Positions 27,012 to 36,409 are shown, counted from the first letter of the stretch. The stretch: DNA of 47,306 nucleotides from an uncultured Alphaproteobacteria bacterium (GCA_944392815.1 CALXXY010000005.1:1-47306); one strand, 5' to 3'. Notes: generated by a model from the sequence alone, not told the origin. Translations and numbers: made by a program.

Positions 27012-28453
27012 AAGCAAAACTGATTATGTTTGCTGTGCAATTTATTATGGGCGCAATTGCGTTGGGTATTGGTATTTGGTATTTGTCGTCGTCCATTGGT
27101 GGGGACGCCATAACATACACCAGCATGAACGGATTTTTATCTGCAATTGGTGTGGAAAATGGTGATATAGCGTCCGCAAATGGGTGTTTCCTGTGCGGAT
27201 ATATCCAGGAATTATTCGCGGTTATTGGTAATGCAGCTGAAATGTTTTGGACCGCGATGGTTGACAATATCTGGATATTATTGGCATTGGGATTTGGATT
27301 GTTTTTATTTATCTATACAGGTCAATATATTTTTGATGCCGCAAAAAAAACAGCCACGCTGGATACAAATGAAAAAAAATTGGAATTGGCCGGGTGGTTT
27401 GACAAAGTTTGGCGCCAGGGCGCGCGTGTGTTGATTGTTGGCGCGCTGATGGGTGCATTGGGCATGGGGGGAACCGCCGCGTTGCGCACTGTGGCAAATA
27501 TTACCATTACGCCGGTATTGTTTGTTGGGGCGGAATTATCCATGGTCGCCAGTGGTGTATCTGATGCCGCGCAATGTGGCGCGATTGATGCCGCGAATAT
27601 GGACGACAATGTGTTGGCGCCGATACTGCAACCGTTTATGTGCGCGATGGGCAACATCAACAGTGTTATGTTGGCGGGGGCCGCGGGCGGATTTTCGTTG
27701 ATGAATTATGCCTGGCTGGATTTGGGTGGCGGAATATTTACATGGATTGCGGGTTTGACGTTGGTGCTGATGTTTTTAATCATTGGGTTTGATTTGGTGT
27801 TCCAGGTTTTATCCGTCATATTCAAATTGGTGTTTATTATCATATTTCTGCCACTGATATTGGCGGCCGGCGCATTTGAAAAAACGTGGAGTTTGGCCAG
27901 TGGCGTTGTTGGCAATGCTGTTAATATGCTGGTTAAATCTGCGATTCAAATCGTCGCCATTACGTTAAAAGTTATCATAATGTATGCGATTGTTGCGTAC
28001 AGTGCCGACGCGTATTTCCCGGGGCCTGTTGATGGATACAGCGCGATATTGCCCCCTATGATGGGACAAACTGTGCAAAATCCAGATGCACAAACGATGT
28101 CTGTGATAAATGTATTTTCCACATGCGAAGCCGCCGCAACCACAACCGGCGAAATGGACGCTGACGCGTTTCGCGATTGTTTCACTGCCCAGAAAAACGC
28201 AGTCGAAAATGAATACCCGGGCGCATTTGATTTTATGCGAAATGGTTGGGATTTCCTGTTGATGATGATTATGATTTTCGCATTGTATTTCTGGATAGTG
28301 CGGCCAAAAGTTGACGCCATATTCGGTTTGGACAAAGCAGGCACAGGCGAACAATTCGACTTTGGTAATTGGGCCAAAGATTTAGGCACAAAAATTTGGA
28401 ACACACCAAAACAACTGGCGGGGATTTTCACCAAAAAAATCGGTAAAAAGTAA
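27008..28453 (+). CDS. VirB6/TrbL-like type IV secretion membrane protein with CxxC
   Basis: The 481-aa product is the largest of the set. Its start is a GTG overlapping the previous stop (GTGA). An N-terminal span precedes GCFLCGYI (Cys60 and Cys63), then come several spans. An exported loop of about 90 residues (PVDGYSAILPPMM to FDFMRNGWDF) contains two further Cys. The C-terminal tail is cytoplasmic. Glycine-rich hydrophobic stretches such as LIVGALMGALGMGG fit membrane packing. Family assignment rests on topology and neighbours. Confidence 0.78.
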   Translation: MKAKLIMFAVQFIMGAIALGIGIWYLSSSIGGDAITYTSMNGFLSAIGVENGDIASANGCFLCGYIQELFAVIGNAAEMFWTAMVDNIWILLALGFGLFLFIYTGQYIFDAAKKTATLDTNEKKLELAGWFDKVWRQGARVLIVGALMGALGMGGTAALRTVANITITPVLFVGAELSMVASGVSDAAQCGAIDAANMDDNVLAPILQPFMCAMGNINSVMLAGAAGGFSLMNYAWLDLGGGIFTWIAGLTLVLMFLIIGFDLVFQVLSVIFKLVFIIIFLPLILAAGAFEKTWSLASGVVGNAVNMLVKSAIQIVAITLKVIIMYAIVAYSADAYFPGPVDGYSAILPPMMGQTVQNPDAQTMSVINVFSTCEAAATTTGEMDADAFRDCFTAQKNAVENEYPGAFDFMRNGWDFLLMMIMIFALYFWIVRPKVDAIFGLDKAGTGEQFDFGNWAKDLGTKIWNTPKQLAGIFTKKIGKK

Positions 28454-29766
28454 TGAGTTTATTAAAATCGATTTTTACCAAAATTATCGCCTTCGCAATT
28501 GCGACAATGGTTATCGTGCCCAATGCACTGGCGGTCACAGCCACCACCAATATGCCGGCGGCTGAAATTGGTGATTATGGGAATTGGTTGACACCGGAAA
28601 ACGTTGCGATGTTTAACGACAATATATCAGCCGACCTGTCGGAATTTCAGGCAGAATCACGCGCCGCGCAAAAGGTGCCTGATTATGTCCCGATCGAGGC
28701 CAAAGTTGGATTGGCGTTAATGAATGCGCTGTCGCGAATTTCGGATATTTTGGATTCATCGTTGGTGCGTTTTTCAATTATATTCATGATTATCGCATAT
28801 GCGTTTTGGATATTATTCGAAGCGTACAATATGATGTCCAAGGGCACGTCTGCGATGGATTTCGGGGTCGATGCAGTGAAAAAGGGTGCTGTTATCGCCA
28901 TATGGTCCATTGTGTTGGCGTTTGGTCCAGCGCAGATTTTCATGTGGGTTATGGGGCCAATTATTGGCGTGGCTGCATATTTGTCTGATTTGATATTAAA
29001 TGCCGTATCAAATGTCGCAGGATTTGAAATTCCGGACACATGTGCCGCTATACACGCATATACAGCCGCAAATATTTCAGAAAATATGATAATGGACGCC
29101 AAAACCGCGGGCGATTTATTGTGCGTGCCGACACGATTGTCCGGATTTTTTGCAACTGCGATTTCAGCGGGCTGGCAATGGTTGGTTGCAGGTATCGGCC
29201 ACAGCGCATTCACTATGTTGGTCGGCGCGATATTTATTGGCGTGTTTTTATATAACGGATTTAAATTTATGCTGATGGGGCTGGGGGTGGTTGTGGATTT
29301 ATTCCTGGGGGTGATGATGTTGCCTTTTACCGCCATCGCAGAAACATTGAAAAAAACATCGTACAGCGGTATCGCGGGCAGTATATTCAACGGATTTTTG
29401 GGGCTGTTCAATACACAATCTTTGGCCGATCAAATAAAGCGATTTGTAAATGCAGCGATTTATTTTGTATCGCTGTCCATGGTCATTGCTGTGTGCGCGG
29501 CATTGCTGTCGGGGGCTGTCACGGTTGATTTGGCGTCTGATGTTCCGACATTGGACAATGCGGGATTTGCGATAACATTGCTGACGGGGGTGTTGGTGGC
29601 GCACCTGGCCAAGCGCGCGGACGAAATTGCGAAAAAACTGGGTGGCAGCATAGACGCCAGTTTCGGCACAAAATTGGGCAGCGATATAACCAAACTGTGG
29701 AATGGCACAATTTCCAAAGGCAAACAATTAATCAAAGATATCCGCAGCAGCAAAAAAACTTCATAA
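28453..29766 (+). CDS. VirB6/TrbL-like type IV secretion membrane protein
   Basis: The 437-aa product has a signal peptide (MSLLKSIFTKIIAFAIATMVIVPNALA), an exported stretch of about 70 residues, then six or more spans with a loop carrying two Cys (DTCAAI and LLCVPT), and a basic tail. It ends the tandem set: its ATG overlaps the previous stop by one base and a terminator follows. Together with the 24531 protein it forms the subtype with a signal peptide and no CxxC. Confidence 0.75.
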   Translation: MSLLKSIFTKIIAFAIATMVIVPNALAVTATTNMPAAEIGDYGNWLTPENVAMFNDNISADLSEFQAESRAAQKVPDYVPIEAKVGLALMNALSRISDILDSSLVRFSIIFMIIAYAFWILFEAYNMMSKGTSAMDFGVDAVKKGAVIAIWSIVLAFGPAQIFMWVMGPIIGVAAYLSDLILNAVSNVAGFEIPDTCAAIHAYTAANISENMIMDAKTAGDLLCVPTRLSGFFATAISAGWQWLVAGIGHSAFTMLVGAIFIGVFLYNGFKFMLMGLGVVVDLFLGVMMLPFTAIAETLKKTSYSGIAGSIFNGFLGLFNTQSLADQIKRFVNAAIYFVSLSMVIAVCAALLSGAVTVDLASDVPTLDNAGFAITLLTGVLVAHLAKRADEIAKKLGGSIDASFGTKLGSDITKLWNGTISKGKQLIKDIRSSKKTS

Positions 29767-29767
29767 C

Positions 29768-29797
29768 AAAAAAAATCCGCCATATGGCGGATTTTTA
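29768..29797. terminator. Bidirectional terminator between the VirB6 block and uvrD
   Basis: An 11-bp perfect stem (29771-29781 with 29786-29796, loop ATAT) with A- and T-runs at both ends lies between the converging units. Confidence 0.88.
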
Positions 29798-31924
29798 ATC
29801 AACAAATTTGATGTAATTACGTGCGACCTTTTTAATTCCGCGGGCACGAAAGGCCACGGTTAAAATATCCCCATTTTCTTCTATGACCACACCACGGCCC
29901 ATTTCATCGTGTTCCACCAATCGCCCAACAATGGATTTATTTTGTGCCGTGGCGGCGGTGGCAGTGCGACGATTTTGTGTGCGCGTATACTGCCCCCCAT
30001 GCGGACGATTATATGTATCAACATGACGCGATGCATATGATTGCGGGGCACCGCCCTGGAAATCCAGAAATTGATTATCCATTTCGGTGATAAATCGGCT
30101 GGGGGAATTATATTGGCGATTGCCAAACACCATACGCGACATAGCGTTTATTATTATCGCACGACGACGGGCGCGCGTGATTGCAACATATGCCAGGCGG
30201 CGTTCTTCCTCTAGTCCGCCGGACTGTACGGCCATGTCGTTGGGGAATATGCCCTCTTCCCAGGCGGGCAGGAACACGGTATCGAATTCCAATCCCTTGG
30301 CCGCATGAATTGTCATAATGCTGACCGCGTCTGTGGCGGGATTTGCGTCATCTGAATCATTATCATCGGTCATCATCAATGCCGCATGTTCCAAAAATTC
30401 AGGCAATGTATCATATTTACCGATAACGTTGTTTATTAATTCACGAATGTTGTCCAAACGATCCGGGGCGTCTGTATCCCTGGATTCGCGCCACATTTGA
30501 ATATATCCAGTGTTATCCAACAATTTTTGTGCCGCGTCCACAGGCGACATGGCCGCCCAATCAAAATCAAACGCATTCAAAAAAGCGTCCCCGGCAATAC
30601 GCTGTTTTGCAGACAATTGCGCGTGGCGCAACCCGTCCATTAAATTTTGACCTGCGCCCTGCAATTTGGCAATCGCAGACGGCCCAAACCCACGACGCGG
30701 CCGCCCAATCACACGCAGAAAAGATATATCATCAAACGGGTATACGAGCAAACGCAAATACGCAATCGCGTCACGAATTTCTGCGCGGTCATAGAATTTG
30801 GTTGCACCGATTAATTTATACGGTATGCCACGTGATGTAAATTCTTCTTCGAACAGGCGCGACAAAGACCCGGCGCGAATCAATACCGCGAAATTAGAAT
30901 ACGGTGCGGCGGGGGTATCGCGCAAAATAACGTCCGCAACCAGGTGCGCTTCGTCAAAATCGGACGGCACAGTCAATACATATACCGGTTCGCCGGCCGC
31001 CATATTTGGCACTGTGTGTAAATCTTTGCCCAGGCGCCCCGTGTTATGCCGAATTAATGAATTGGCCGCCCCCAATATGTTTGGTGTACTGCGATAATTT
31101 GTTTCCAGGCGAATGATTTTTGCATTCGGGAAAGTTTTTTCGAAATTCAAAATATTTTTAATTTCTGCGCCGCGCCATGAATAAATCGATTGGTCATCAT
31201 CGCCAACACAACAAATATTCGGATTTTCAATCCCACGCGTCAGCATTTGTAAAAATTGCATTTGTGCGGCGTTGGTGTCCTGGAATTCATCAACCATGAT
31301 ATATTTAAATTGCCGCTGATATCGCGCCAGAATGTCTGGGAATGCGTCAAACAATTGCAGCACGCGTAATATTATATCCCCAAAATCAACCGCCCCCATG
31401 CGTGCCAATTCCGCGTTATATGCGTTTAATATTTTCAGCGCCACAGATGATGTTTGTGCATCGCTGTGCAGACCTTTGTCCTTTATCGCGGAAATGCGTT
31501 CGACCCAATCAGCGGGATTAAAATCTTTGATATCCAATCCCATATTGCCCAGCACGTTTTTCAGGACTGTTTTTTGTTCATCTTCACCGTATATCAGAAA
31601 ATCGCGACGCAATCCGGCCGCGTCCGCATTGGCGCGCAATATACGCAAACAAATTGAATGAAATGTACCACACCATACATCAGTGGCATACCACGATGTG
31701 CCGTCTGAAAACGCTGCCAGTCGTGATTTCATTTCGTTAGCGGCCTTGTTCGTGAATGTCAGGGCCAAAACCTGCCACGGTAATGCCAGCGCATTATTCA
31801 ATATATACGCCACACGCGTGGTCAATACACGCGTTTTGCCCGTCCCCGCCCCAGACAACACCAACAGCGGGCCCGACGTAGTTTCGACAGCCAATTTTTG
31901 TTCGGGATTAAGATTTTCTAGCAT
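29795..31924 (-). CDS. uvrD: UvrD/PcrA-type ATP-dependent DNA helicase
   Basis: The 709-aa superfamily 1A helicase has Walker A GAGTGKTR (residues 25-32), DEFQDTN, GDDDQSIYSWRGA, ETNYRST and TIHAAKGLEFD. It unwinds DNA in repair and removes proteins from DNA. The ATG at 31924 has GGTGA 5 nt upstream; earlier codons at 31936 and 31951 fall on or before the likely transcription start. The C-terminal region ends in a Tudor-like segment (IVGRLVEHDEMGRGVVIEENGDILTVAF) as in PcrA and UvrD. Confidence 0.95.
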   Translation of the reverse strand: MLENLNPEQKLAVETTSGPLLVLSGAGTGKTRVLTTRVAYILNNALALPWQVLALTFTNKAANEMKSRLAAFSDGTSWYATDVWCGTFHSICLRILRANADAAGLRRDFLIYGEDEQKTVLKNVLGNMGLDIKDFNPADWVERISAIKDKGLHSDAQTSSVALKILNAYNAELARMGAVDFGDIILRVLQLFDAFPDILARYQRQFKYIMVDEFQDTNAAQMQFLQMLTRGIENPNICCVGDDDQSIYSWRGAEIKNILNFEKTFPNAKIIRLETNYRSTPNILGAANSLIRHNTGRLGKDLHTVPNMAAGEPVYVLTVPSDFDEAHLVADVILRDTPAAPYSNFAVLIRAGSLSRLFEEEFTSRGIPYKLIGATKFYDRAEIRDAIAYLRLLVYPFDDISFLRVIGRPRRGFGPSAIAKLQGAGQNLMDGLRHAQLSAKQRIAGDAFLNAFDFDWAAMSPVDAAQKLLDNTGYIQMWRESRDTDAPDRLDNIRELINNVIGKYDTLPEFLEHAALMMTDDNDSDDANPATDAVSIMTIHAAKGLEFDTVFLPAWEEGIFPNDMAVQSGGLEEERRLAYVAITRARRRAIIINAMSRMVFGNRQYNSPSRFITEMDNQFLDFQGGAPQSYASRHVDTYNRPHGGQYTRTQNRRTATAATAQNKSIVGRLVEHDEMGRGVVIEENGDILTVAFRARGIKKVARNYIKFVD

Positions 31925-31939
31925 TAAATTCACCATCGC

Positions 31940-31967
31940 ATTATAATACACAAACGAAACTTTACAA
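31940..31967 (-). promoter_or_regulatory. uvrD promoter
   Basis: Minus-strand TTGTAA (31967-31962) and TATAAT (31945-31940), 16-bp spacer. The short leader carries the GGTGA ribosome site. Confidence 0.6.
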
Positions 31968-31996
31968 AACTATATTTTTTCAAACAGGGACGGGAA

Positions 31997-32674
31997 ATGG
32001 GGCGTGTTATTTGTTTTGATATTGAAACGACTGGACTGGAATATATGCGGGGCGACCGCTGTATTGAAATCGGCGCGGTCGAAATGATAGATGGCGTAAT
32101 TACAGATAACACTTTTCATGAATATATTAATCCAGACGGGAAAATTATTCCGCCCGATTCGTATATGGTTCATAAAATTTCAAATGCTTTTTTGGAAGAC
32201 AAACCCAAAATGGCCGTTGTTGCACCACGTTTTTTGGAATTTATTGGTGACAGTCCGATTGTCGCGCATAATGGGCTGGATTTTGACTTTCCATTTATTA
32301 ATCATGAATTGCGGTTGGTGGGACTGCCTGAAATTCCACGCAGCCAGCAATTTGATTCCATTGTGATTGCACGCAATCGTGTGTTTGGTCCCAAAAGTTA
32401 TTCACTGGACGCACTGGCCAAATGGTATGGGATATCGTTAACAGCACGTGCGGACGCACACGGCGCATTGATTGACGCGGAAATATTGGCCAAGGTTTAC
32501 AAAGAATTGGAAAACACTGCCCCTGCCCCCGATGTGTCTGAAATAATTACAAAACAGCATGCTGATTTTTTAAATCACCCAAAAATTGGTGCAAATTTTC
32601 CGCATCGCGAATTTCCGCCGCACCCGGACGAATTGAATGCACATAATGAATTTATGGAAAAAATTACCGCATAA
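31997..32674 (+). CDS. dnaQ: DnaQ-type 3'-5' exonuclease (polymerase III epsilon)
   Basis: The 225-aa product has the DEDDh exonuclease motifs: FDIETTG (Asp8, Glu10), HNGLDFDFPF and HGALIDAEILA with the catalytic His and Asp. This is the proofreading subunit of DNA polymerase III, which acts on mispaired 3' ends. The C-terminal extension is Pro/His-rich. GGGA lies just before the ATG at 31997. The gene is divergent from uvrD. Confidence 0.92.
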   Translation: MGRVICFDIETTGLEYMRGDRCIEIGAVEMIDGVITDNTFHEYINPDGKIIPPDSYMVHKISNAFLEDKPKMAVVAPRFLEFIGDSPIVAHNGLDFDFPFINHELRLVGLPEIPRSQQFDSIVIARNRVFGPKSYSLDALAKWYGISLTARADAHGALIDAEILAKVYKELENTAPAPDVSEIITKQHADFLNHPKIGANFPHREFPPHPDELNAHNEFMEKITA

Positions 32675-32700
32675 TAAAACGCCATTTACATGGCGTTTTA
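32675..32700. terminator. Bidirectional terminator after dnaQ
   Basis: A stem of 11 bp (32675-32685 with 32690-32700, loop TTAC) with A/T runs, placed between the dnaQ stop and the converging 32705 gene. Confidence 0.88.
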
Positions 32701-32704
32701 TTTT

Positions 32705-35050
32705 TTAATTCGTTGTTTGTTCCACACATACACCATTGGAATCCTTGACAAAGCCCGTTTTACATGTACATGTGCCATTAATATACGACCCATTTTCGCA
32801 TTTTACATAGCAGTATGCACCAACGGGCTCGTACCCATTTATGCAGCGGCACATTTCGTTTGTGCATTCGCCATTACCGGCTTCGCAGGTGTTATCGTAC
32901 ACTGAATTATCCGGACACAGCAATGATTGATAGAACATTTCCGAAATTCCTTCTATACAGGCCTCTGGTTTATCTGGGCTGCATTCAGATGTTGTATCGC
33001 CGTCAAACACGGCATAGGCACATGTTAACGCCACATTGCGGCACGCGCCACGCATAACGTTGTAAATGCTGCCTACACTGGCGCTGGACGTCCATGAATT
33101 AACCTGGGTCACCTGTTGATTATAACATGTGGCAACGTCCAATATGCAGTTCGATGAATAATCCGATATAATCTGGCTTTGGGCGGCACGGATATTCACC
33201 ATAGCGCGCTGGACATAATTCAAAACAACGTCATTGTACGGCAAATAGTTTCCATTATCATCATATGTGTATGCCTGGCATTTATCCAGCACGGCACGGC
33301 ACAGACCTTCGTCGGTCACATCTTGCTTCGTACCGATTTTCTGCAATAAATATTTCGCGACACAACGGCCATCGTCGCCGGCATCGGCACAGTATGTTTC
33401 GTCCAATGTCGTGCTGGCGCCGTATGCGTCCTCGAGATATTTCTTGTCAATTGTGGCATTGTTATAATCCGCCATAAAATCGGTAATGTCTGTAATATCC
33501 TGGCCCAGGACAACTTCGCCATTTTCATCGATATAGCGTTTGGTTGGGTCCAGACATTTTGTATATCCCTCGCCACAGACCATTTCGTCGGTCATGCATG
33601 TATCCAACGCCGCGATACAGCCCTTGGCATCGTATTGATTTTTGTTTTGCATGACGGCCAGGCGCGCTTTCTGCAACATCAGGTTCGCACTGCGCACATT
33701 GGACACCAATGTGTCGTTCATTTTTGACAATCCCTGTTCATACGCAATGCAATCGCGATCAACGGCCAAATCATAGTTAGCCGTGATTTGATCGATGTTG
33801 GCGCCGGCGGCCTCGCACTCGTTCAAAATTGTTTTGCAGCGATTTTTGGCGGCGTTATATAAACTGGTTCCGCGCAGATTTGAAAAACTGGTTGTGCCGG
33901 TGTTCAGAAAATCCAAACTGAACATATCCGCCACATTGGACGAAAAATCCAAATTCATATCCAGCCCAAATGATGTCGACGTCGACGAATACGATGATGT
34001 TGCGGTTGATGGATCGCGGATTAATTCTTCGATTTCGTCCAACATACTGCGGGTTTCAGATGTATCGCGCGCACCGGACAGGGCTTCTTCGGCCTCGGTC
34101 TCGTTCATAATGGCACGGATTTCATCGGCCGACAGCCCGACATAGCGAATACGTTGGGCAACCTCGTTCAACTGGTTGTTGGCGCTGGTGACGGCCTCTT
34201 CTACGTCGGCATAATCAGACAGATTGGCGGAACATGAACAGCGCCCCTGATTGGAATCAATAACATTACAGAATTGATCCATGCAATCATTATATTGCTG
34301 TTGACATGACGAATTTAAATCTGTGGTTAATTGCATGCGTTCGGTGGCCTCGGCAATTGATTCGGCCGTGGGCGTGACAGTGGCCGCACGTGATTGAACG
34401 CCACGAATTTGTTCGTCTATGTTCGAACCAGTTTGAATATCGGTGCCGGCAATGGTGGCGCGACCGCCAACCTCGGCCGTGGACGGGCGCAGTGTTAATC
34501 CCGCACGGCGTACCGCCGGATTATTATTCACACTGGCGGATTGAACGCGCGCATTACGGCCAACTGTATTGACCGTTGCGGTTAAATTTTCACGCGCAGT
34601 ATTTGTATGTCCAGATTGCGTGGCACTGGCGCGGGATACGTTGCCCGTACTGGCCACAGTATTGGACGGGCCACGCGGCGTTGATGTCGGCGCGGCATCG
34701 CCCAAATTCAATACACGACCGCCCACACGCACGACATCTGAATTATTAACGCCGGTTGCGGTGGTGGCACTGCGACTGACGACATTGCGTGTTGTTGCGT
34801 CACGCGCAGTGGTGGCCACAGTGTCCGAATTGTTTGCGGAATTTGTCACAGATGTTCCGGCGGCCGGCGTCGTCACACGCGATACAGACGCACGCGACAC
34901 AGTATTCGCCGTGGCACGCGATGTGGCCGTGGTTGTGGTGTCTGAATTATTTGACGGAATAACGCGCGATATAGCAAAAGCCCCGCCGTCGGCAAAAACC
35001 AACGGTACTGCGACCGCTATCAGAAAAAAGCACAGGGGCAATCTTCTCAT
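32705..35050 (-). CDS. Secreted cysteine-rich protein with Ser/Thr/Arg-rich region and EGF-like tail
   Basis: I do not recognise this 781-aa protein as a named family. It has a signal peptide (MRRLPLCFFLIAVAVPLVFA). Residues about 27-235 are low in complexity: Ser, Thr, Ala, Asn and Arg with repeated VSRAS/VVSR motifs. A cysteine module near residues 248-275 (CQQQYNDCMDQFC, then GRCSC) leads into helical Cys-containing segments. The last 70 residues are EGF-like: CRCINGYEPVGAYCYVKC and CTCKTGFVKDSNGVCV. The Cys module and the Arg/Ser/Thr region recur in the protein at 36720, so these are diverged paralogs. TATAAT at 35068-35063 leaves a leader of about 5 nt. Likely exported and disulfide-bonded. 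Confidence 0.75.
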   Translation of the reverse strand: MRRLPLCFFLIAVAVPLVFADGGAFAISRVIPSNNSDTTTTATSRATANTVSRASVSRVTTPAAGTSVTNSANNSDTVATTARDATTRNVVSRSATTATGVNNSDVVRVGGRVLNLGDAAPTSTPRGPSNTVASTGNVSRASATQSGHTNTARENLTATVNTVGRNARVQSASVNNNPAVRRAGLTLRPSTAEVGGRATIAGTDIQTGSNIDEQIRGVQSRAATVTPTAESIAEATERMQLTTDLNSSCQQQYNDCMDQFCNVIDSNQGRCSCSANLSDYADVEEAVTSANNQLNEVAQRIRYVGLSADEIRAIMNETEAEEALSGARDTSETRSMLDEIEELIRDPSTATSSYSSTSTSFGLDMNLDFSSNVADMFSLDFLNTGTTSFSNLRGTSLYNAAKNRCKTILNECEAAGANIDQITANYDLAVDRDCIAYEQGLSKMNDTLVSNVRSANLMLQKARLAVMQNKNQYDAKGCIAALDTCMTDEMVCGEGYTKCLDPTKRYIDENGEVVLGQDITDITDFMADYNNATIDKKYLEDAYGASTTLDETYCADAGDDGRCVAKYLLQKIGTKQDVTDEGLCRAVLDKCQAYTYDDNGNYLPYNDVVLNYVQRAMVNIRAAQSQIISDYSSNCILDVATCYNQQVTQVNSWTSSASVGSIYNVMRGACRNVALTCAYAVFDGDTTSECSPDKPEACIEGISEMFYQSLLCPDNSVYDNTCEAGNGECTNEMCRCINGYEPVGAYCYVKCENGSYINGTCTCKTGFVKDSNGVCVEQTTN

Positions 35051-35168
35051 CTATTTCTTTTGATTATATCACAACTGGCTGCGCGTGAAAAGATGAAAAT
35101 GCGCGATAGCGGTCAATAATATATGCGATGGGCATTTTGGTGTGGCGCTGGTCGGGTGCTTTATTCCC

Positions 35169-35240
35169 TGTCATTGCGAAGGAGTACGGTCAACGTTGAA
35201 AACATTGGTGTGCGACTGTGACGCTTTGCCCGCGATGACA
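35169..35240. repeat. Palindromic dispersed repeat, shortened copy 2
   Basis: It has the same ends as the element at 9727 (TGTCATTGCGA and CGCGATGACA) and a related central hairpin (CAACGTTGAAAACATTGG), but the inner ATCCAGT arms are missing. A tail motif follows directly. Confidence 0.7.
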
Positions 35241-35275
35241 GGGGGGGGTAAGTGCGTATTCTTGAATTCTCTGCC
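35241..35275. repeat. Tail motif, copy 2
   Basis: GGTAAGTGCGTATTCTTGAA followed by TTCTCT, matching the tail after copy 1. A degraded stretch rich in CCACCCC follows to about 35340. Confidence 0.7.
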
Positions 35276-35364
35276 CCACCCCCCGTCGCGCAAGGCGCGC
35301 CACCCCCCGCCCCCACAGGGTGCGGTGGGCATTCGGGTGCGATGATGGGCGGGCATATTCTCCC

Positions 35365-35550
35365 CTGTCATTCCCGCGCCCGGGGTTCCCGCAAACACGA
35401 ATGTGTTTGTGGGGTGGATAAGGCGGGAATAGGGTCTATTAAATTTGTATCGCAGATTTTGTAATAATAAAAATACAACGCAGAATTATTCCCCAAATTA
35501 AATAACTAATAACAACCCAAGCCCTATTCCCGCCTGCGCGGGAATGACAG
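35365..35550. repeat. Inverted-repeat element with CTGTCATTCCCGCG ends
   Basis: Terminal inverted repeats CTGTCATTCCCGCG (35365-35378) and CGCGGGAATGACAG (35537-35550) are perfect. A second perfect pair, GGCGGGAATAGGG (35422-35434) and CCCTATTCCCGCC (35522-35534), flanks about 87 bp of AT-rich sequence. The design is that of a miniature non-autonomous element; no transposase gene is present. Confidence 0.75.
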
Positions 35551-35555
35551 GTTAT

Positions 35556-35590
35556 GGGAGTAAGTGCGTATTCTTGTAATCTCTGACCAC
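35556..35590. repeat. Tail motif, copy 3
   Basis: GGGAGTAAGTGCGTATTC then TTGTAATCTCTGACCAC, directly before the ACCACCCC element. Confidence 0.8.
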
Positions 35591-35697
35591 CCCGGCACTT
35601 CGTGCCACCCCTCCAATGGAGGGGAACTTTATTCCGCGACGGGACGAAGGCCAAGTTCCCCTCTGCGGAGGGGTGCCGGCTATGCCGGCGGGGTGGT
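35586..35697. repeat. ACCACCCC hairpin element, copy 1
   Basis: The ends ACCACCCCGGCA and TGCCGGCGGGGTGGT are inverted. An inner CCCCTCCAATGGAGGGGAAC and a GTTCCCCTCTGCGGAGGGG segment can each fold. A second copy at 36524-36669 shares the core including GACGGGACGAAGGCCAAG. The gap 35051-35740 contains only repeats. Confidence 0.8.
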
Positions 35698-35740
35698 CAT
35701 TGTACCGGCAGTGGGCATTATTTGCACTCTGCACGATAAT

Positions 35741-35767
35741 AAAAAACGGGGCGGGGCCCCGTTTTTT
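35741..35767 (-). terminator. rplU-rpmA terminator
   Basis: A 12-bp perfect stem (35741-35752 with 35756-35767, loop GGG) with A6/T6 ends, overlapping the rpmA stop codon. Confidence 0.9.
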
Positions 35768-36032
35768 ATTTTGCTTCGTCTTCTGGTATGACGGAAACTG
35801 TTTTCCGATCGCCCAGACCACGTTTGAATTTCACAACGCCCGCAATTTTCGCGAACAGTGTGTGATCCTTGCCCATGCCGACGTTCAGGCCGGGGTGCAC
35901 AGATGTGCCACGCTGACGAATGATGATGTTGCCAGGAATGACACGGCTGCCGCCGGATTTTTTAACACCCAAACGACGTCCCGCGGAATCGCGTCCGTTG
36001 GTGGTTGCCGAACCTGCTTTCTTGTGTGCCAT
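35766..36032 (-). CDS. rpmA: Ribosomal protein L27 (bL27)
   Basis: The 88-aa product starts [24 protein letters not shown] and contains [28 protein letters not shown], diagnostic of L27, which lies near the peptidyl transferase centre. There is no N-terminal extension to be cleaved. It follows rplU by 25 nt; GGAG stands upstream of the ATG. Confidence 0.97.
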   Translation of the reverse strand: MAHKKAGSATTNGRDSAGRRLGVKKSGGSRVIPGNIIIRQRGTSVHPGLNVGMGKDHTLFAKIAGVVKFKRGLGDRKTVSVIPEDEAK

Positions 36033-36057
36033 AATTAAACTCCTTCATATCCGGGGA

Positions 36058-36357
36058 TTAGCCCTTGATTTCTGTAATTTTCAACACAGTGATATACTGG
36101 CGATGGCCGCGTGTGCGACGATAGTTTTGACGGCGTTTTTTCTTGAACACCAAAACTTTGTCACCACGTTTTTGTTCCACAACCTGGGCCACGACGCGCG
36201 CGCCGTCGATGAACGGTGTGCCGATTTTGTCGTCCAGCATTAAAACCTGGTCAAATTCGACCGTGCCGTCGGCGTTCAGGCGTTCAACCTTTACAATGTC
36301 GCCCGTTTTCACGCGATATTGTTTGCCGCCGGTTTGAAAGATTGCAATATTGCTCAT
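36058..36357 (-). CDS. rplU: Ribosomal protein L21 (bL21)
   Basis: The 99-aa product shows the L21 pattern: [21 protein letters not shown] at the start and [25 protein letters not shown] at the end. It is first in the usual rplU-rpmA operon. The expected obg gene does not follow. Confidence 0.97.
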   Translation of the reverse strand: MSNIAIFQTGGKQYRVKTGDIVKVERLNADGTVEFDQVLMLDDKIGTPFIDGARVVAQVVEQKRGDKVLVFKKKRRQNYRRTRGHRQYITVLKITEIKG

Positions 36358-36409
36358 GTGTCTTTCTCTTGTTGTTGTTCTTGTTCAGATTTGTTCAAAA
36401 GTTTCTACA

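Noticed and set aside
35241..35360. Possible CRISPR array in the repeat-rich gap
   Set aside because: Repeats differ in type, are not evenly spaced and are palindromic dispersed elements; no cas gene is near.
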